Shown: positions 1-5,436 of the stretch, in pieces
How the letters are laid out: the number at the start of each line of letters is the position of its first letter
Position numbering within the stretch: position 1 is the stretch's first letter
Source of the DNA: a bacterium
GTDB lineage: Bacteria > Fidelibacterota > Marinisomatia > Marinisomatales > JAHJCW01
DNA length: 5,436 nucleotides
Assembly (NCBI GenBank): GCA_030621275.1
Contig: JAUXHY010000111.1
Location: forward strand, 1-5,436
Direction: 5' to 3'
Translations under genes and position numbers: made by a program
Notes under the pieces: model-generated
Databases searched by the model: none
Told to the model about the DNA's origin: nothing
What the model saw: the letters and a program-made list of their open reading frames with translations, nothing else

Positions 1-439
1 GAGTTAAATTTCGGTAAATAGTTCCGGTAGTCGCTAAATTTGATATATCATCTTGAATATCTCTTCGTATTTCAGATGGCAAAGTTTGAACTGAATCTTT
101 ATCGGATGTTATAAGTGAATCAAGTAGAGAAAGTGTTTTATATAACGGACCGACTTGAACCGGTAATGGTTTAATAATATGTCGATATGAAGCAAGATAT
201 ACGCCTAATTTAGGTTTTACATTCTCAAACGCTAATTCACCGGATATTGTATTTAATTGATAATCTTCAACGAGTTTGCCGTCATGGAATAAGAAAAAGC
301 TTGAATCAACAATAAAAGGATTTAATTGAATTAGATATTTATCCTTCTCTACTAAAATTGTATCAACAGTTGATATGGATTGTCCTGTTAAAATATTTAG
401 AAAAAATATTATCGGAATAATCCTATTCCATTGCAACAT
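1..439 (-). CDS. N-terminal part of a secreted or outer-membrane-type protein (runs off the left edge)
   Basis: An open frame of 146 codons runs from an ATG at 439 to the window edge with no stop. The protein begins MLQWNRIIPIIFFLNILTGQ, a short basic start followed by a hydrophobic stretch, which reads as a signal peptide with cleavage likely before Q20, in the usual Bacteroidota manner. The mature part is polar, and the last visible residues include a segment 'SNLATTGTIYRNLT'. From memory this resembles the start of large Bacteroidota/Ignavibacteria surface or beta-barrel proteins, where a similar 'GS-x-R' segment precedes long beta-rich domains; that match is not checked. The start overlaps the last 17 bases of the beta-propeller gene in another frame, which suggests translational coupling and shared envelope function. 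The function is unknown and most of the gene lies outside the window. Confidence 0.72.
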   Translation of the reverse strand, partial: MLQWNRIIPIIFFLNILTGQSISTVDTILVEKDKYLIQLNPFIVDSSFFLFHDGKLVEDYQLNTISGELAFENVKPKLGVYLASYRHIIKPLPVQVGPLYKTLSLLDSLITSDKDSVQTLPSEIRRDIQDDISNLATTGTIYRNLT

Positions 440-1256
440 TAACTACCCAAATCTTATCTAAGAATAAAATATAAAGATTGCCATCCATTTGAGCAACATC
501 TAAAATGAATTGTTCAATCGGTAAATTTACTTTTTCATTGTATCGAATTGAAATTATTTGTCCATCAGTGTTTAGCAAAAACCACTCGTTTGATAGCTTA
601 ATTAAATATTTACTATCTGTAATTTCTACTTGAAATTTATTTTCCAATTTTCCAAGTCGGTTGAACAAATAAATAAACTTATTGCAATTCGTCAATATTC
701 CAAGAGTACCATCTGATGCAATATACATATCTGTAATGCAACCATATAAATCATTCCATATTGATAAATCGATAAAATTGTCAAAGTTTACAATTTGAGG
801 ATTGGTTTTAAATATCATCTGCTCCTGCTCGGATAACAATAGCATGTTTCCCCAATCATCGATTCCACTAAATTCAGGATATATTGGATCGAATTCTATC
901 GTGCGTAGATAATTCAGGTTATGATCAAATTCAATTAATCTATTTTCTGTTCCATCTACAATCCAAACTTGTAATTGTGAGCTTAATATTTCAATCGGAT
1001 CAATAAAAGCATCATTATCTATTCCATATCCGCCGGCGAATACAATATCATTGTCATTTGATAAAAATGCAACTTGTCGGTTTATATTATCTAAAATGTA
1101 ATATCCCGTTGTACTAACACTAAGATTTGTCGGCTGAAATTCTTTATTGGAAATTTCTGTCGGCAAATCAATGATTTTTATAATATTAACATTTATTTGC
1201 GAGTAAAGACTACAACAAAATAGGATTGCCAATAAAATAGGTTTAAGATACTTCAT
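423..1256 (-). CDS. Secreted beta-propeller-like protein
   Basis: This 277-residue protein starts with a signal peptide (MKYLKPILLAILFCCSLYSQ). Cleavage is probably after S19, leaving Gln at +1. The two cysteines at 14-15 do not form a good lipobox, so I favour a soluble periplasmic or exported protein over a lipoprotein. The rest is a series of about 40-residue units of short beta strands, with blade-like turns such as 'GYYILDNINRQVAFLSNDND', 'VWIVDGTENRLIEFDHNLN', 'GTLGILTNCNKFIYLFNRLG' and 'GNLYILFLDKIWVV'. The alternation of a 'D/N-x-x-N-R' turn with a 'hydrophobic-D-x-x-G' turn is typical of NHL or six-bladed propellers. No catalytic residues are recognisable, so a binding or scaffold role is a guess. 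It starts 6 bases after the small membrane protein gene and overlaps the next gene by 17 bases. The start is fixed by the signal peptide; no Shine-Dalgarno sequence is visible. Confidence 0.78.
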   Translation of the reverse strand: MKYLKPILLAILFCCSLYSQINVNIIKIIDLPTEISNKEFQPTNLSVSTTGYYILDNINRQVAFLSNDNDIVFAGGYGIDNDAFIDPIEILSSQLQVWIVDGTENRLIEFDHNLNYLRTIEFDPIYPEFSGIDDWGNMLLLSEQEQMIFKTNPQIVNFDNFIDLSIWNDLYGCITDMYIASDGTLGILTNCNKFIYLFNRLGKLENKFQVEITDSKYLIKLSNEWFLLNTDGQIISIRYNEKVNLPIEQFILDVAQMDGNLYILFLDKIWVVNVAME

Positions 1257-1262
1257 TTAAAA

Positions 1263-1688
1263 CTAATTTAGATTTCTATAATATTTAAAACTTGCAAGGA
1301 ATAAGGCAGTTCCAATCCCGATATACATCGGCGCCAAAAGATACTTGGGAAGTAAATCTGTTGTTCGTAAAAATACACCTAAACTCATCATAAATATAAT
1401 TAAAATGTATGATTTCCATTCTTGAAAAGCAAATACGCAAACGTCCTTAGGATACGCTAATATTCTATCGATATTTTTATTGGCAATATTTCCAAATCCA
1501 AACTGAGCGATCACCCATCCTGCTAATAATCCAATAGATATTATTATAATTAATTGTGTGTTATTAAATGAATTAAGCCAATTATAAGCTAAAATATTTA
1601 GAAATATTCCTACACTACTCCACATCAACGCGGATATGATAATTAACCATTTTCGATTAACCGCAGGTCGTAATCTTGAATAATTCAT
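1263..1688 (-). CDS. Small conserved-looking four-helix integral membrane protein
   Basis: The product is 141 residues with four likely transmembrane helices at about 15-37, 46-65, 93-108 and 115-135. A basic N-terminal segment (RLRPAVNRKW) precedes the first helix, and a loop at about 66-92 carries charged residues. 'RPAVNRKW' followed by 'LMWSSVGIFL' resembles the opening of small uncharacterised bacterial membrane proteins, but I cannot name the family and assign no function. The ATG at 1688 lies 4 bases after the stop of the CPBP protease gene, and the stop lies 6 bases before the propeller gene, so it is an internal member of the operon. No Shine-Dalgarno sequence is visible. Its place between a membrane protease and an exported protein suggests an envelope role, which is inference from position only. 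Confidence 0.75.
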   Translation of the reverse strand: MNYSRLRPAVNRKWLIIISALMWSSVGIFLNILAYNWLNSFNNTQLIIIISIGLLAGWVIAQFGFGNIANKNIDRILAYPKDVCVFAFQEWKSYILIIFMMSLGVFLRTTDLLPKYLLAPMYIGIGTALFLASFKYYRNLN

Positions 1689-1692
1689 AAAA

Positions 1693-2409
1693 TTAAGGAT
1701 CCGGTACTATTTGTGTAAAAACAATTAAATTATAGAAACTATGTGAATATGTTGCAATTCCAAATCCTCGCAAAATATAAATATAGCCAAGAACAATACC
1801 GGCTACGATTCTTAATATAAATAAACTTGTTTTTGGAGTGTCTGCATACTCTCCAAAAAAATGAAATGCTGAAAAAATGACTGCAGCAATTATTATAGAA
1901 ATTGACATTTTATAAAAGTATTGTTTTTTAAAGAGCACTCCTACAATTAATGCTAAACCACTAACTAAAATAACTCTAAATACAAATTCCTCAAATATTC
2001 CCGAACCAATTGAGAGTACAATCTGTTGCATTAATAATTTTGCTGTACCTTTACCTAATAATAATTGTCCTTGAGACAATATAACAAATAGCACAATCGA
2101 CCAAACTATACTCTCAAATATCATAATTACAAAATGATCGCTCCTTATTTTTATATCTTTATATTTTCCTTTATTAATGAAAAAAGCAATTATCACGCCA
2201 ACTAATAACGCTAACGCCATTCCGTAAACACCGCTTATACCGATAGTTGCAAGTATCTTCCGAAGTAATACATCTGCCCCATTTCTGATTGTCGGTAAAT
2301 CCTTTGATGAAATTAAAGATATTCCAAGCTCGTATATAATAAATAGCGGTAAAATAAAAATGAAGCTGTAAAATGATGAACGAGACTGTTTATAATAATT
2401 ACTCAACAT
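1693..2409 (-). CDS. CPBP family intramembrane glutamic endopeptidase (Abi/CAAX protease-like)
   Basis: This 238-residue polytopic membrane protein has the three signatures of the CPBP (CAAX protease and bacteriocin-processing, also called Abi) family. They are EExxxR at E140-E141-FVF-R145, FxxxH at F179-H183, and HxxxN at H223-N227. In studied members such as Rce1 these residues form the membrane-embedded active site. Hydrophobic segments lie near 13-34, 60-78, 92-112, 125-160, 167-185 and 197-230, and the length is normal for the family. All key residues are present, so it is probably an active protease. The substrate cannot be told: bacterial relatives act in peptide maturation, bacteriocin self-immunity, or unknown roles. 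The ATG at 2409 lies 9 bases after the lepA stop, and the stop lies 4 bases before the next gene, so it is co-transcribed. This slot after lepA is often held by the signal peptidase gene lepB in other bacteria. Confidence 0.9.
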   Translation of the reverse strand: MLSNYYKQSRSSFYSFIFILPLFIIYELGISLISSKDLPTIRNGADVLLRKILATIGISGVYGMALALLVGVIIAFFINKGKYKDIKIRSDHFVIMIFESIVWSIVLFVILSQGQLLLGKGTAKLLMQQIVLSIGSGIFEEFVFRVILVSGLALIVGVLFKKQYFYKMSISIIIAAVIFSAFHFFGEYADTPKTSLFILRIVAGIVLGYIYILRGFGIATYSHSFYNLIVFTQIVPDP

Positions 2410-2418
2410 TATTATTTA

Positions 2419-4221
2419 TCAATCCGAATCAATCTGTAAAACAGCCAGCAAGGCTTCTTGTGGTACCTCTACTTTGCCGATCATCTTCATACGTTTTTTA
2501 CCTTTCTTTTGCTTTTCCCATAATTTCCTCTTACGTGAAATATCACCACCATAACATTTTGCTGTAACATTCTTTTTTATTGCTTTGACAGTTGTTCTCG
2601 CAATTATTTTAGAACCTAGAGAAGCTTGTATAGCCACTTCAAACATTTGTCGTGGAATTAATTCTTTCAGTTTTCTGCATAACGCATTCCCCCGATGATA
2701 TGCATCATCTGCATGGCAAATTATAGAAAGCGCATCTACCGGTTCAGAATGTATTAATATATCTAATTTTCTTAGATTTCCTGTGCGGAACTCCGATATT
2801 TCATAGTCTAATGAGGCATATCCACGTGAAATTGATTTTAACTTGTCATAAAAATCAAATATTATCTCACCAAGTGGCAATTCATAATGTAATTGTGCTT
2901 TATCACTTGATAAATAATTAGTTGTCTTGTATTCACCGCGCTTATTTTGGCACAAAGTCATTATTCCACCAATATACTCTTTTGGCGTTATGATTTCGGC
3001 ATTTACGAATGGTTCCATAACTCCTACAATATCATTACTAGTAGGCATTTTTGCCGGTGTATCAACTTCAAGTATTTCATCGGATTTCAACTTTACTTTA
3101 TAGCGCACATTCGGAGATGTTGTAACTAAATCTAAACCAAATTCGCGTTCCAACCTTTCCTGGATAATTTCCATGTGTAATAATCCAAGAAATCCTGCTC
3201 GAAAACCAAAACCCAATGCACCACTTGTTTCAGGCTCGTATACTAATGAAGCATCATTTAATTTTAACTTGTCAAGAGCTTGCCTAAGTTGCTCAAAATC
3301 GTCGGCATCCGCCGGATATAATCCTGAAAACACCATCGGTTTGATCTTTTTGTAACCGGATAATCTTTCTTCTGCCGGATTTTGCTTAGTGGTTATAGTA
3401 TCGCCTGGTTTAATGTGTTCTACATCGCGAATATTAGCAACAACATAACCTACGTCCCCTGCTCTCAATTCCGCAGTTGGTACATACTTCAATACAAAAT
3501 GTCCAACTTCTGTAATCTCATATTTTTCAGAATGTGAAAAGAATTGAGCTGTCATACCTGCTTTTATAACTCCATCAAATACACGAACATACGGTATTGC
3601 ACCACGATAATTATCGTACATCGAATCAAAGATCAATGCGCGCGTTGGCTCAGTATAGTTATCATTTGGTGGTGGAATTAAATCGATTACAGCATCTAAG
3701 ATATCTTGTAATCCCCCGCCTTCCTTTGCACTAACTTGTAGAATTTCATCGGTAGAACACCCTATTAACTCGATAATTTGCTCTTTAACCTCATCAATTC
3801 GAGCACTAATTAGATCAACTTTATTTATGACAGGAATTAAAGTTAAATCATTTTCTATCGCTAAATAAGCGTTGCTAACGGTCTGTGCTTCCACTCCCTG
3901 AGCAGCATCAACCAATAATAAAGCTCCCTCGCAGGCTGCTAGCGAACGTGAAACTTCATAAGAAAAATCCACATGACCGGGAGTATCAATTAAGTTTAAA
4001 GTATATAATTCATCATCTGAATGTTTATACTTCATTTGAATGGGATGACTCTTTATGGTTATACCACGTTCACGCTCCAAATCCATATCATCTAAAACCT
4101 GTGCTTTCATTTCTTTTTTCTGTAAGGTATTAGTTTCTTCTAGCAATCTATCGGCAAGTGTGGATTTACCATGGTCAATATGCGCTATAATACAAAAATT
4201 TCGAATTCTATCAGTTGACAT
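2419..4221 (-). CDS. lepA: Elongation factor 4 (LepA), ribosome-associated translational GTPase
   Basis: This is a full-length LepA/EF-4 of 600 residues, the normal size. It is a GTPase related to EF-G that binds ribosomes and has been linked to back-translocation, initiation or ribosome assembly, and recovery under ionic stress. All GTP-binding motifs are intact: G1 AHIDHGKST (13-21), G2 RGITIK (52-57), G3 DTPGH (79-83), G4 NKVD (133-136) and G5 SAK (164-166). A beta-barrel domain II follows at about 190-280, then EF-G-like domains with 'GFRAGFLGLLHMEI' near 339-352 and 'ELPLGEIIFDFYDKLKSISRG' near 447-467. The LepA-specific C-terminal domain (about 490-600) carries the conserved 'CYGGDISRKRKLWEKQKKGK' segment from 556 and ends 'VPQEALLAVLQ'. 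The ATG at 4221 gives the standard N-terminus 'RIRNFCIIAHIDHGKST'. No Shine-Dalgarno sequence precedes it, as is common in Bacteroidota. It is the first gene of a five-gene leftward operon. Confidence 0.98.
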   Translation of the reverse strand: MSTDRIRNFCIIAHIDHGKSTLADRLLEETNTLQKKEMKAQVLDDMDLERERGITIKSHPIQMKYKHSDDELYTLNLIDTPGHVDFSYEVSRSLAACEGALLLVDAAQGVEAQTVSNAYLAIENDLTLIPVINKVDLISARIDEVKEQIIELIGCSTDEILQVSAKEGGGLQDILDAVIDLIPPPNDNYTEPTRALIFDSMYDNYRGAIPYVRVFDGVIKAGMTAQFFSHSEKYEITEVGHFVLKYVPTAELRAGDVGYVVANIRDVEHIKPGDTITTKQNPAEERLSGYKKIKPMVFSGLYPADADDFEQLRQALDKLKLNDASLVYEPETSGALGFGFRAGFLGLLHMEIIQERLEREFGLDLVTTSPNVRYKVKLKSDEILEVDTPAKMPTSNDIVGVMEPFVNAEIITPKEYIGGIMTLCQNKRGEYKTTNYLSSDKAQLHYELPLGEIIFDFYDKLKSISRGYASLDYEISEFRTGNLRKLDILIHSEPVDALSIICHADDAYHRGNALCRKLKELIPRQMFEVAIQASLGSKIIARTTVKAIKKNVTAKCYGGDISRKRKLWEKQKKGKKRMKMIGKVEVPQEALLAVLQIDSD

Positions 4222-4300
4222 AGACTAAAAATACGTTGTTTTTATGATTGGAAATAATTGTTAATTGACGTTTGTTGTGCGAAGAATTGCGATGATAAAG
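4222..4300 (-). promoter_or_regulatory. Presumed promoter and leader region of the lepA operon
   Basis: This AT-rich stretch between the lepA start and the repeat cluster is the only place in the window where a promoter for the five-gene leftward operon is expected. I see no convincing Bacteroidota-type -7/-33 pair and no Shine-Dalgarno sequence in front of the lepA ATG. A weak TATTTTT element lies very close to the start codon. The assignment rests on position, not on a motif, and if the adjacent repeat cluster is a false join the true upstream region may differ. Confidence 0.3.
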
Positions 4301-4353
4301 TTGCCTTTGCGAGTAGCAGGGCAACGAAGCAATCCTGTTTTTATAATGCCCGT

Positions 4354-4436
4354 TGTCTTTGCGAGGAGCAGAGTGACGAAGCAATCTTGTTTTTGTATGA
4401 AATTGGAAGGAGATTGCTTCACTGCGTTCGCAATGA
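4354..4436. repeat. Inverted repeat pair forming one large imperfect hairpin
   Basis: The forward module at 4354-4388 (gtctttgcgaggagc...gaagcaatctt) is the imperfect reverse complement of 4411-4436 (agattgcttcactgcgttcg, then caatgac). About 20 bases separate the arms. Matching blocks are gaagcaatct/agattgcttc at the inner ends and gtc-tttgcga/ttcgcaatgac at the outer ends, with mismatches and a small indel between. Transcribed RNA or single-stranded DNA could fold into a stem of roughly 25 pairs. Confidence 0.8.
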
Positions 4437-4468
4437 CAGCAAAGAGAAGATCGCTGCGCTATGTTCGC

Positions 4469-4488
4469 CCGTCTGTTCGACAGACAGG
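4469..4488. repeat. Small hairpin nested inside a repeat module
   Basis: The inverted module beginning near 4449 should read '...gttcgcaatgac' by comparison with its two neighbours. Instead, about 21 extra bases sit between 'ttcgc' and 'aatgac'. They contain a perfect 6-base stem, gtctgt (4471-4476) and acagac (4480-4485), around a tcg loop, with cc/gg flanks extending it after a one-base bulge. This looks like a second palindromic element inserted into the first. Confidence 0.75.
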
Positions 4489-4537
4489 CAATGACAAAAA
4501 ACTTGGTTTGCTTCACTATGTTCGCAATGACAAACGT

Positions 4538-5230
4538 GCTTGTTCTGTTGCTTCAGGTGAACCAAATGTTGGAGAATACGACTTTGTTGGTGATACTGAA
4601 TGCTGTGGTGATGATGCCAATGAGTATTTTATAACTAAAGGTAATGGTCCAAATAAATGTTGTCGTAATTCTAATACTTGCGTTGATGGCGATGGCGCTT
4701 GTCAAAGTGGCACAAGTGAGTCAAGTGCCAATGGAAACTGTGGCAACGGCATAGACAATGACTGCGATGGATTGACAGATTGTGATGAAGCTGATTGTGC
4801 ATGTACTTGGAGAGTTGAAACAGGTGAATGTGCTGCAAGTTATTCATCTGGAAATATTGGAACATGTTATTTACAAGAAACAGGTAAATCAGATAATTGT
4901 GGTGATGGTTTTTTAACTTATGCTTGGACAGCTTTATGGGAATGGAATTCGGGAAACTATATTTATGAAGATCCTGAAAGTACAGATTATGTTTATGAAG
5001 GTGAACCTGTAAATGCTTGGCATTATGATCCTATTAATTTATTTACCGGAACAAATAAATCAAGGCAATGTATTGATGGCAGTAATACAATAGCTTGCCC
5101 CGCACAAATACAACTCCCTTTCTTTAATGCATATAACTTAATTGTAACATTAATTGTAATTATTTTAATTTATATTATAATCAATTCTGTTTCTAAAAAG
5201 AAACCCGCTAAGAAAAGAAAGAAAAAATAA
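4538..5230 (+). CDS. 5'-truncated cysteine-rich, C-terminally membrane-anchored surface protein with MopE-like motif
   Basis: About 230 residues of protein-like sequence end at the TAA of 5228-5230. There are 17 cysteines before the membrane helix, many in motifs: ECCGDD with EY soon after, KCCRNSNTC, then NCGNGIDNDCDGLTDCDEADC-like spacing at about 4742-4800. That last block resembles the MopE/thrombospondin-type Asp/Asn-Cys repeats thought to bind metal or calcium. A Trp/Tyr-rich region follows, then one hydrophobic helix (NAYNLIVTLIVIILIYIII, about 5132-5188) and the tail SKKKPAKKRKKK, so the chain should face outward with a cytoplasmic basic tail. The open frame continues upstream to a TTG at 4265, but that part is only translated repeat. 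No in-frame ATG or GTG, signal peptide or leader lies between the repeat and the first motif; the nearest in-frame ATG (4433) is inside the repeat. The true N-terminus is therefore missing. The overall style recalls DPANN-archaeal surface proteins (from memory). Function unknown. Confidence 0.65.
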   Translation, partial: ACSVASGEPNVGEYDFVGDTECCGDDANEYFITKGNGPNKCCRNSNTCVDGDGACQSGTSESSANGNCGNGIDNDCDGLTDCDEADCACTWRVETGECAASYSSGNIGTCYLQETGKSDNCGDGFLTYAWTALWEWNSGNYIYEDPESTDYVYEGEPVNAWHYDPINLFTGTNKSRQCIDGSNTIACPAQIQLPFFNAYNLIVTLIVIILIYIIINSVSKKKPAKKRKKK

Positions 5231-5233
5231 TTT

Positions 5234-5436
5234 TTATTTTGCAATTGTTATCTTCTTTTTATCAAGAATTTGATTTTCATTTCTTAAGATAACATTATAG
5301 ATTCCTGAAGGTTGATTATTTGCATTCCATTTAACATCATGTGGGCCAGGTTCTTGTAATCCTTTTTCTAAAGTATTAACCTTTTTACCTAGCATGTCAT
5401 AAACATCAATTGAAATATTGCTCCTCGCGGGAAGAT
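5234..5436 (-). CDS. C-terminal end of a secreted protein with T9SS type A sorting (FlgD-like Ig) domain
   Basis: Reading leftward from the right edge, 66 residues run to a TAA at 5234-5236. The start lies outside the window. The sequence begins LPARSNISIDVYDMLGKKV, continues through 'GPHDVKWNANNQPSGIYNV', and ends 'KKKITIAK'. The order of 'hydrophobic-YD-x-LG-K-x-V', 'W(N/D)', 'PSGIY' and a terminal basic 'KKxxxxK' is the hallmark of the type IX secretion type A sorting domain of Bacteroidota-related bacteria, which overlaps the FlgD-like Ig fold. In that role it directs a protein already in the periplasm across the outer membrane, where it is cleaved off. The cargo domains are outside the window. 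The gene converges on the cysteine-rich gene with only 3 bases between the stops, and no hairpin terminator is visible there. Confidence 0.85.
   Translation of the reverse strand, partial: LPARSNISIDVYDMLGKKVNTLEKGLQEPGPHDVKWNANNQPSGIYNVILRNENQILDKKKITIAK

Larger units (their letters stand above)
4306..4531. repeat. Cluster of five dispersed palindromic (REP-like) repeat modules
   Basis: The gene-free stretch 4222-4537 is mostly filled by variants of one repeat. Forward modules occur at about 4306-4343 (tttgcgagtagcagggcaac...) and 4358-4395 (tttgcgaggagcagagtgac...), offset by 52 bases and both ending 'gaagcaatc(c/t)tgtttt'. Inverted modules occur at 4411-4436 (agattgcttcactgcgttcg...), 4449-4495 (interrupted) and 4505-4531 (ggtttgcttcactatgttcg...), each ending 'aatgac'. 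This is the widespread short palindromic element of the form 'gtcattgcgag...gaagcaatct / agattgcttc...cgcaatgac', seen at many copies in diverse bacterial genomes and often mis-annotated as peptides like CHCERSEAIS. Mobility is assumed from its dispersed nature, not shown here; no transposase is present. The modules differ from each other by several bases, so they are not a fresh tandem duplication. Confidence 0.88.

Noticed and set aside
1197..1256. Lipoprotein signal in the beta-propeller protein because of Cys14-Cys15
   Set aside because: The residues before the cysteines (ILF) do not match a lipobox, and a signal peptidase I site before Gln20 fits better.
2373..4133. Several short plus-strand open frames of 60-82 codons opposite lepA
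   Set aside because: They are antisense shadows of the strongly conserved lepA coding sequence, with no independent support.
4258..4494. Plus-strand 78-residue open frame (ending in QTDRQ region)
   Set aside because: It lies wholly within the repeat cluster in another frame and has no protein-like features.
4211..4516. Minus-strand 101-residue open frame containing CHCERSEAIS and LLRHSAPRKDN
   Set aside because: It is the translation of the palindromic repeat cluster and overlaps the lepA start. This peptide type is a well-known false gene call.
4306..4531. CRISPR array
   Set aside because: The units occur in both orientations, vary in sequence, have irregular spacing and differ internally. 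There are no uniform repeats with unique spacers and no cas genes.
4671..4865. Minus-strand 64-residue His/Gln-rich open frame
   Set aside because: It is antisense to the cysteine-rich protein; its odd composition is explained by the complementary codons.
5231..5260. Bidirectional terminator between the convergent genes
   Set aside because: There are A/T runs at the gene ends but no stem-loop can be drawn in the 3-base gap or close to it.

Overview
This AT-rich window looks like genomic DNA from a member of the Bacteroidota/Ignavibacteria/Kapabacteria group. The evidence is a type IX secretion (T9SS) type A sorting domain at the right edge, signal peptides cleaved just before Gln, and no clear Shine-Dalgarno sequences. 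The left-edge gene also has an N-terminus of the kind I associate with surface proteins of this group. The lineage is inferred from protein style, not from a marker-gene tree.

Layout. Positions 4221 down to 1 (minus strand) hold one tightly packed run of five genes, all read leftward: lepA (elongation factor 4), a CPBP-family (Abi/CAAX-like) intramembrane protease, a small four-helix membrane protein, a secreted beta-propeller-like protein, and the signal-peptide-bearing start of a large envelope protein cut by the window edge. Gaps are 9, 4 and 6 bases, then a 17-base overlap, so they are probably co-transcribed from upstream of lepA. Apart from LepA, the products are membrane or exported proteins, so the operon joins a translation factor to envelope functions.

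Positions 4222-4537 contain no credible gene. About 4306-4531 is a cluster of five modules of a dispersed palindromic repeat: two forward, three inverted, one split by a second small hairpin. This family is often mis-translated in databases as peptides resembling 'CHCERSEAIS' or 'FAMT/YVRND'.

Positions 4538-5230 (plus strand) encode the C-terminal part of a cysteine-rich protein with a MopE-like Asp/Asn/Cys motif, one C-terminal membrane helix and a lysine-rich tail. It has no start codon of its own. Recognisable sequence begins right where the repeat cluster ends, so the gene was truncated at, interrupted by, or artificially joined at the repeats. Its style recalls DPANN-archaeal surface proteins. 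Three bases after it, a convergent gene (5436 to 5234, minus) supplies a T9SS-type C-terminal domain.

The point most worth checking is the repeat-bounded junction at 4300-4540: it may be an assembly chimera, a real rearrangement, or a horizontally acquired gene fragment. I see no clear new defence or biosynthetic system.
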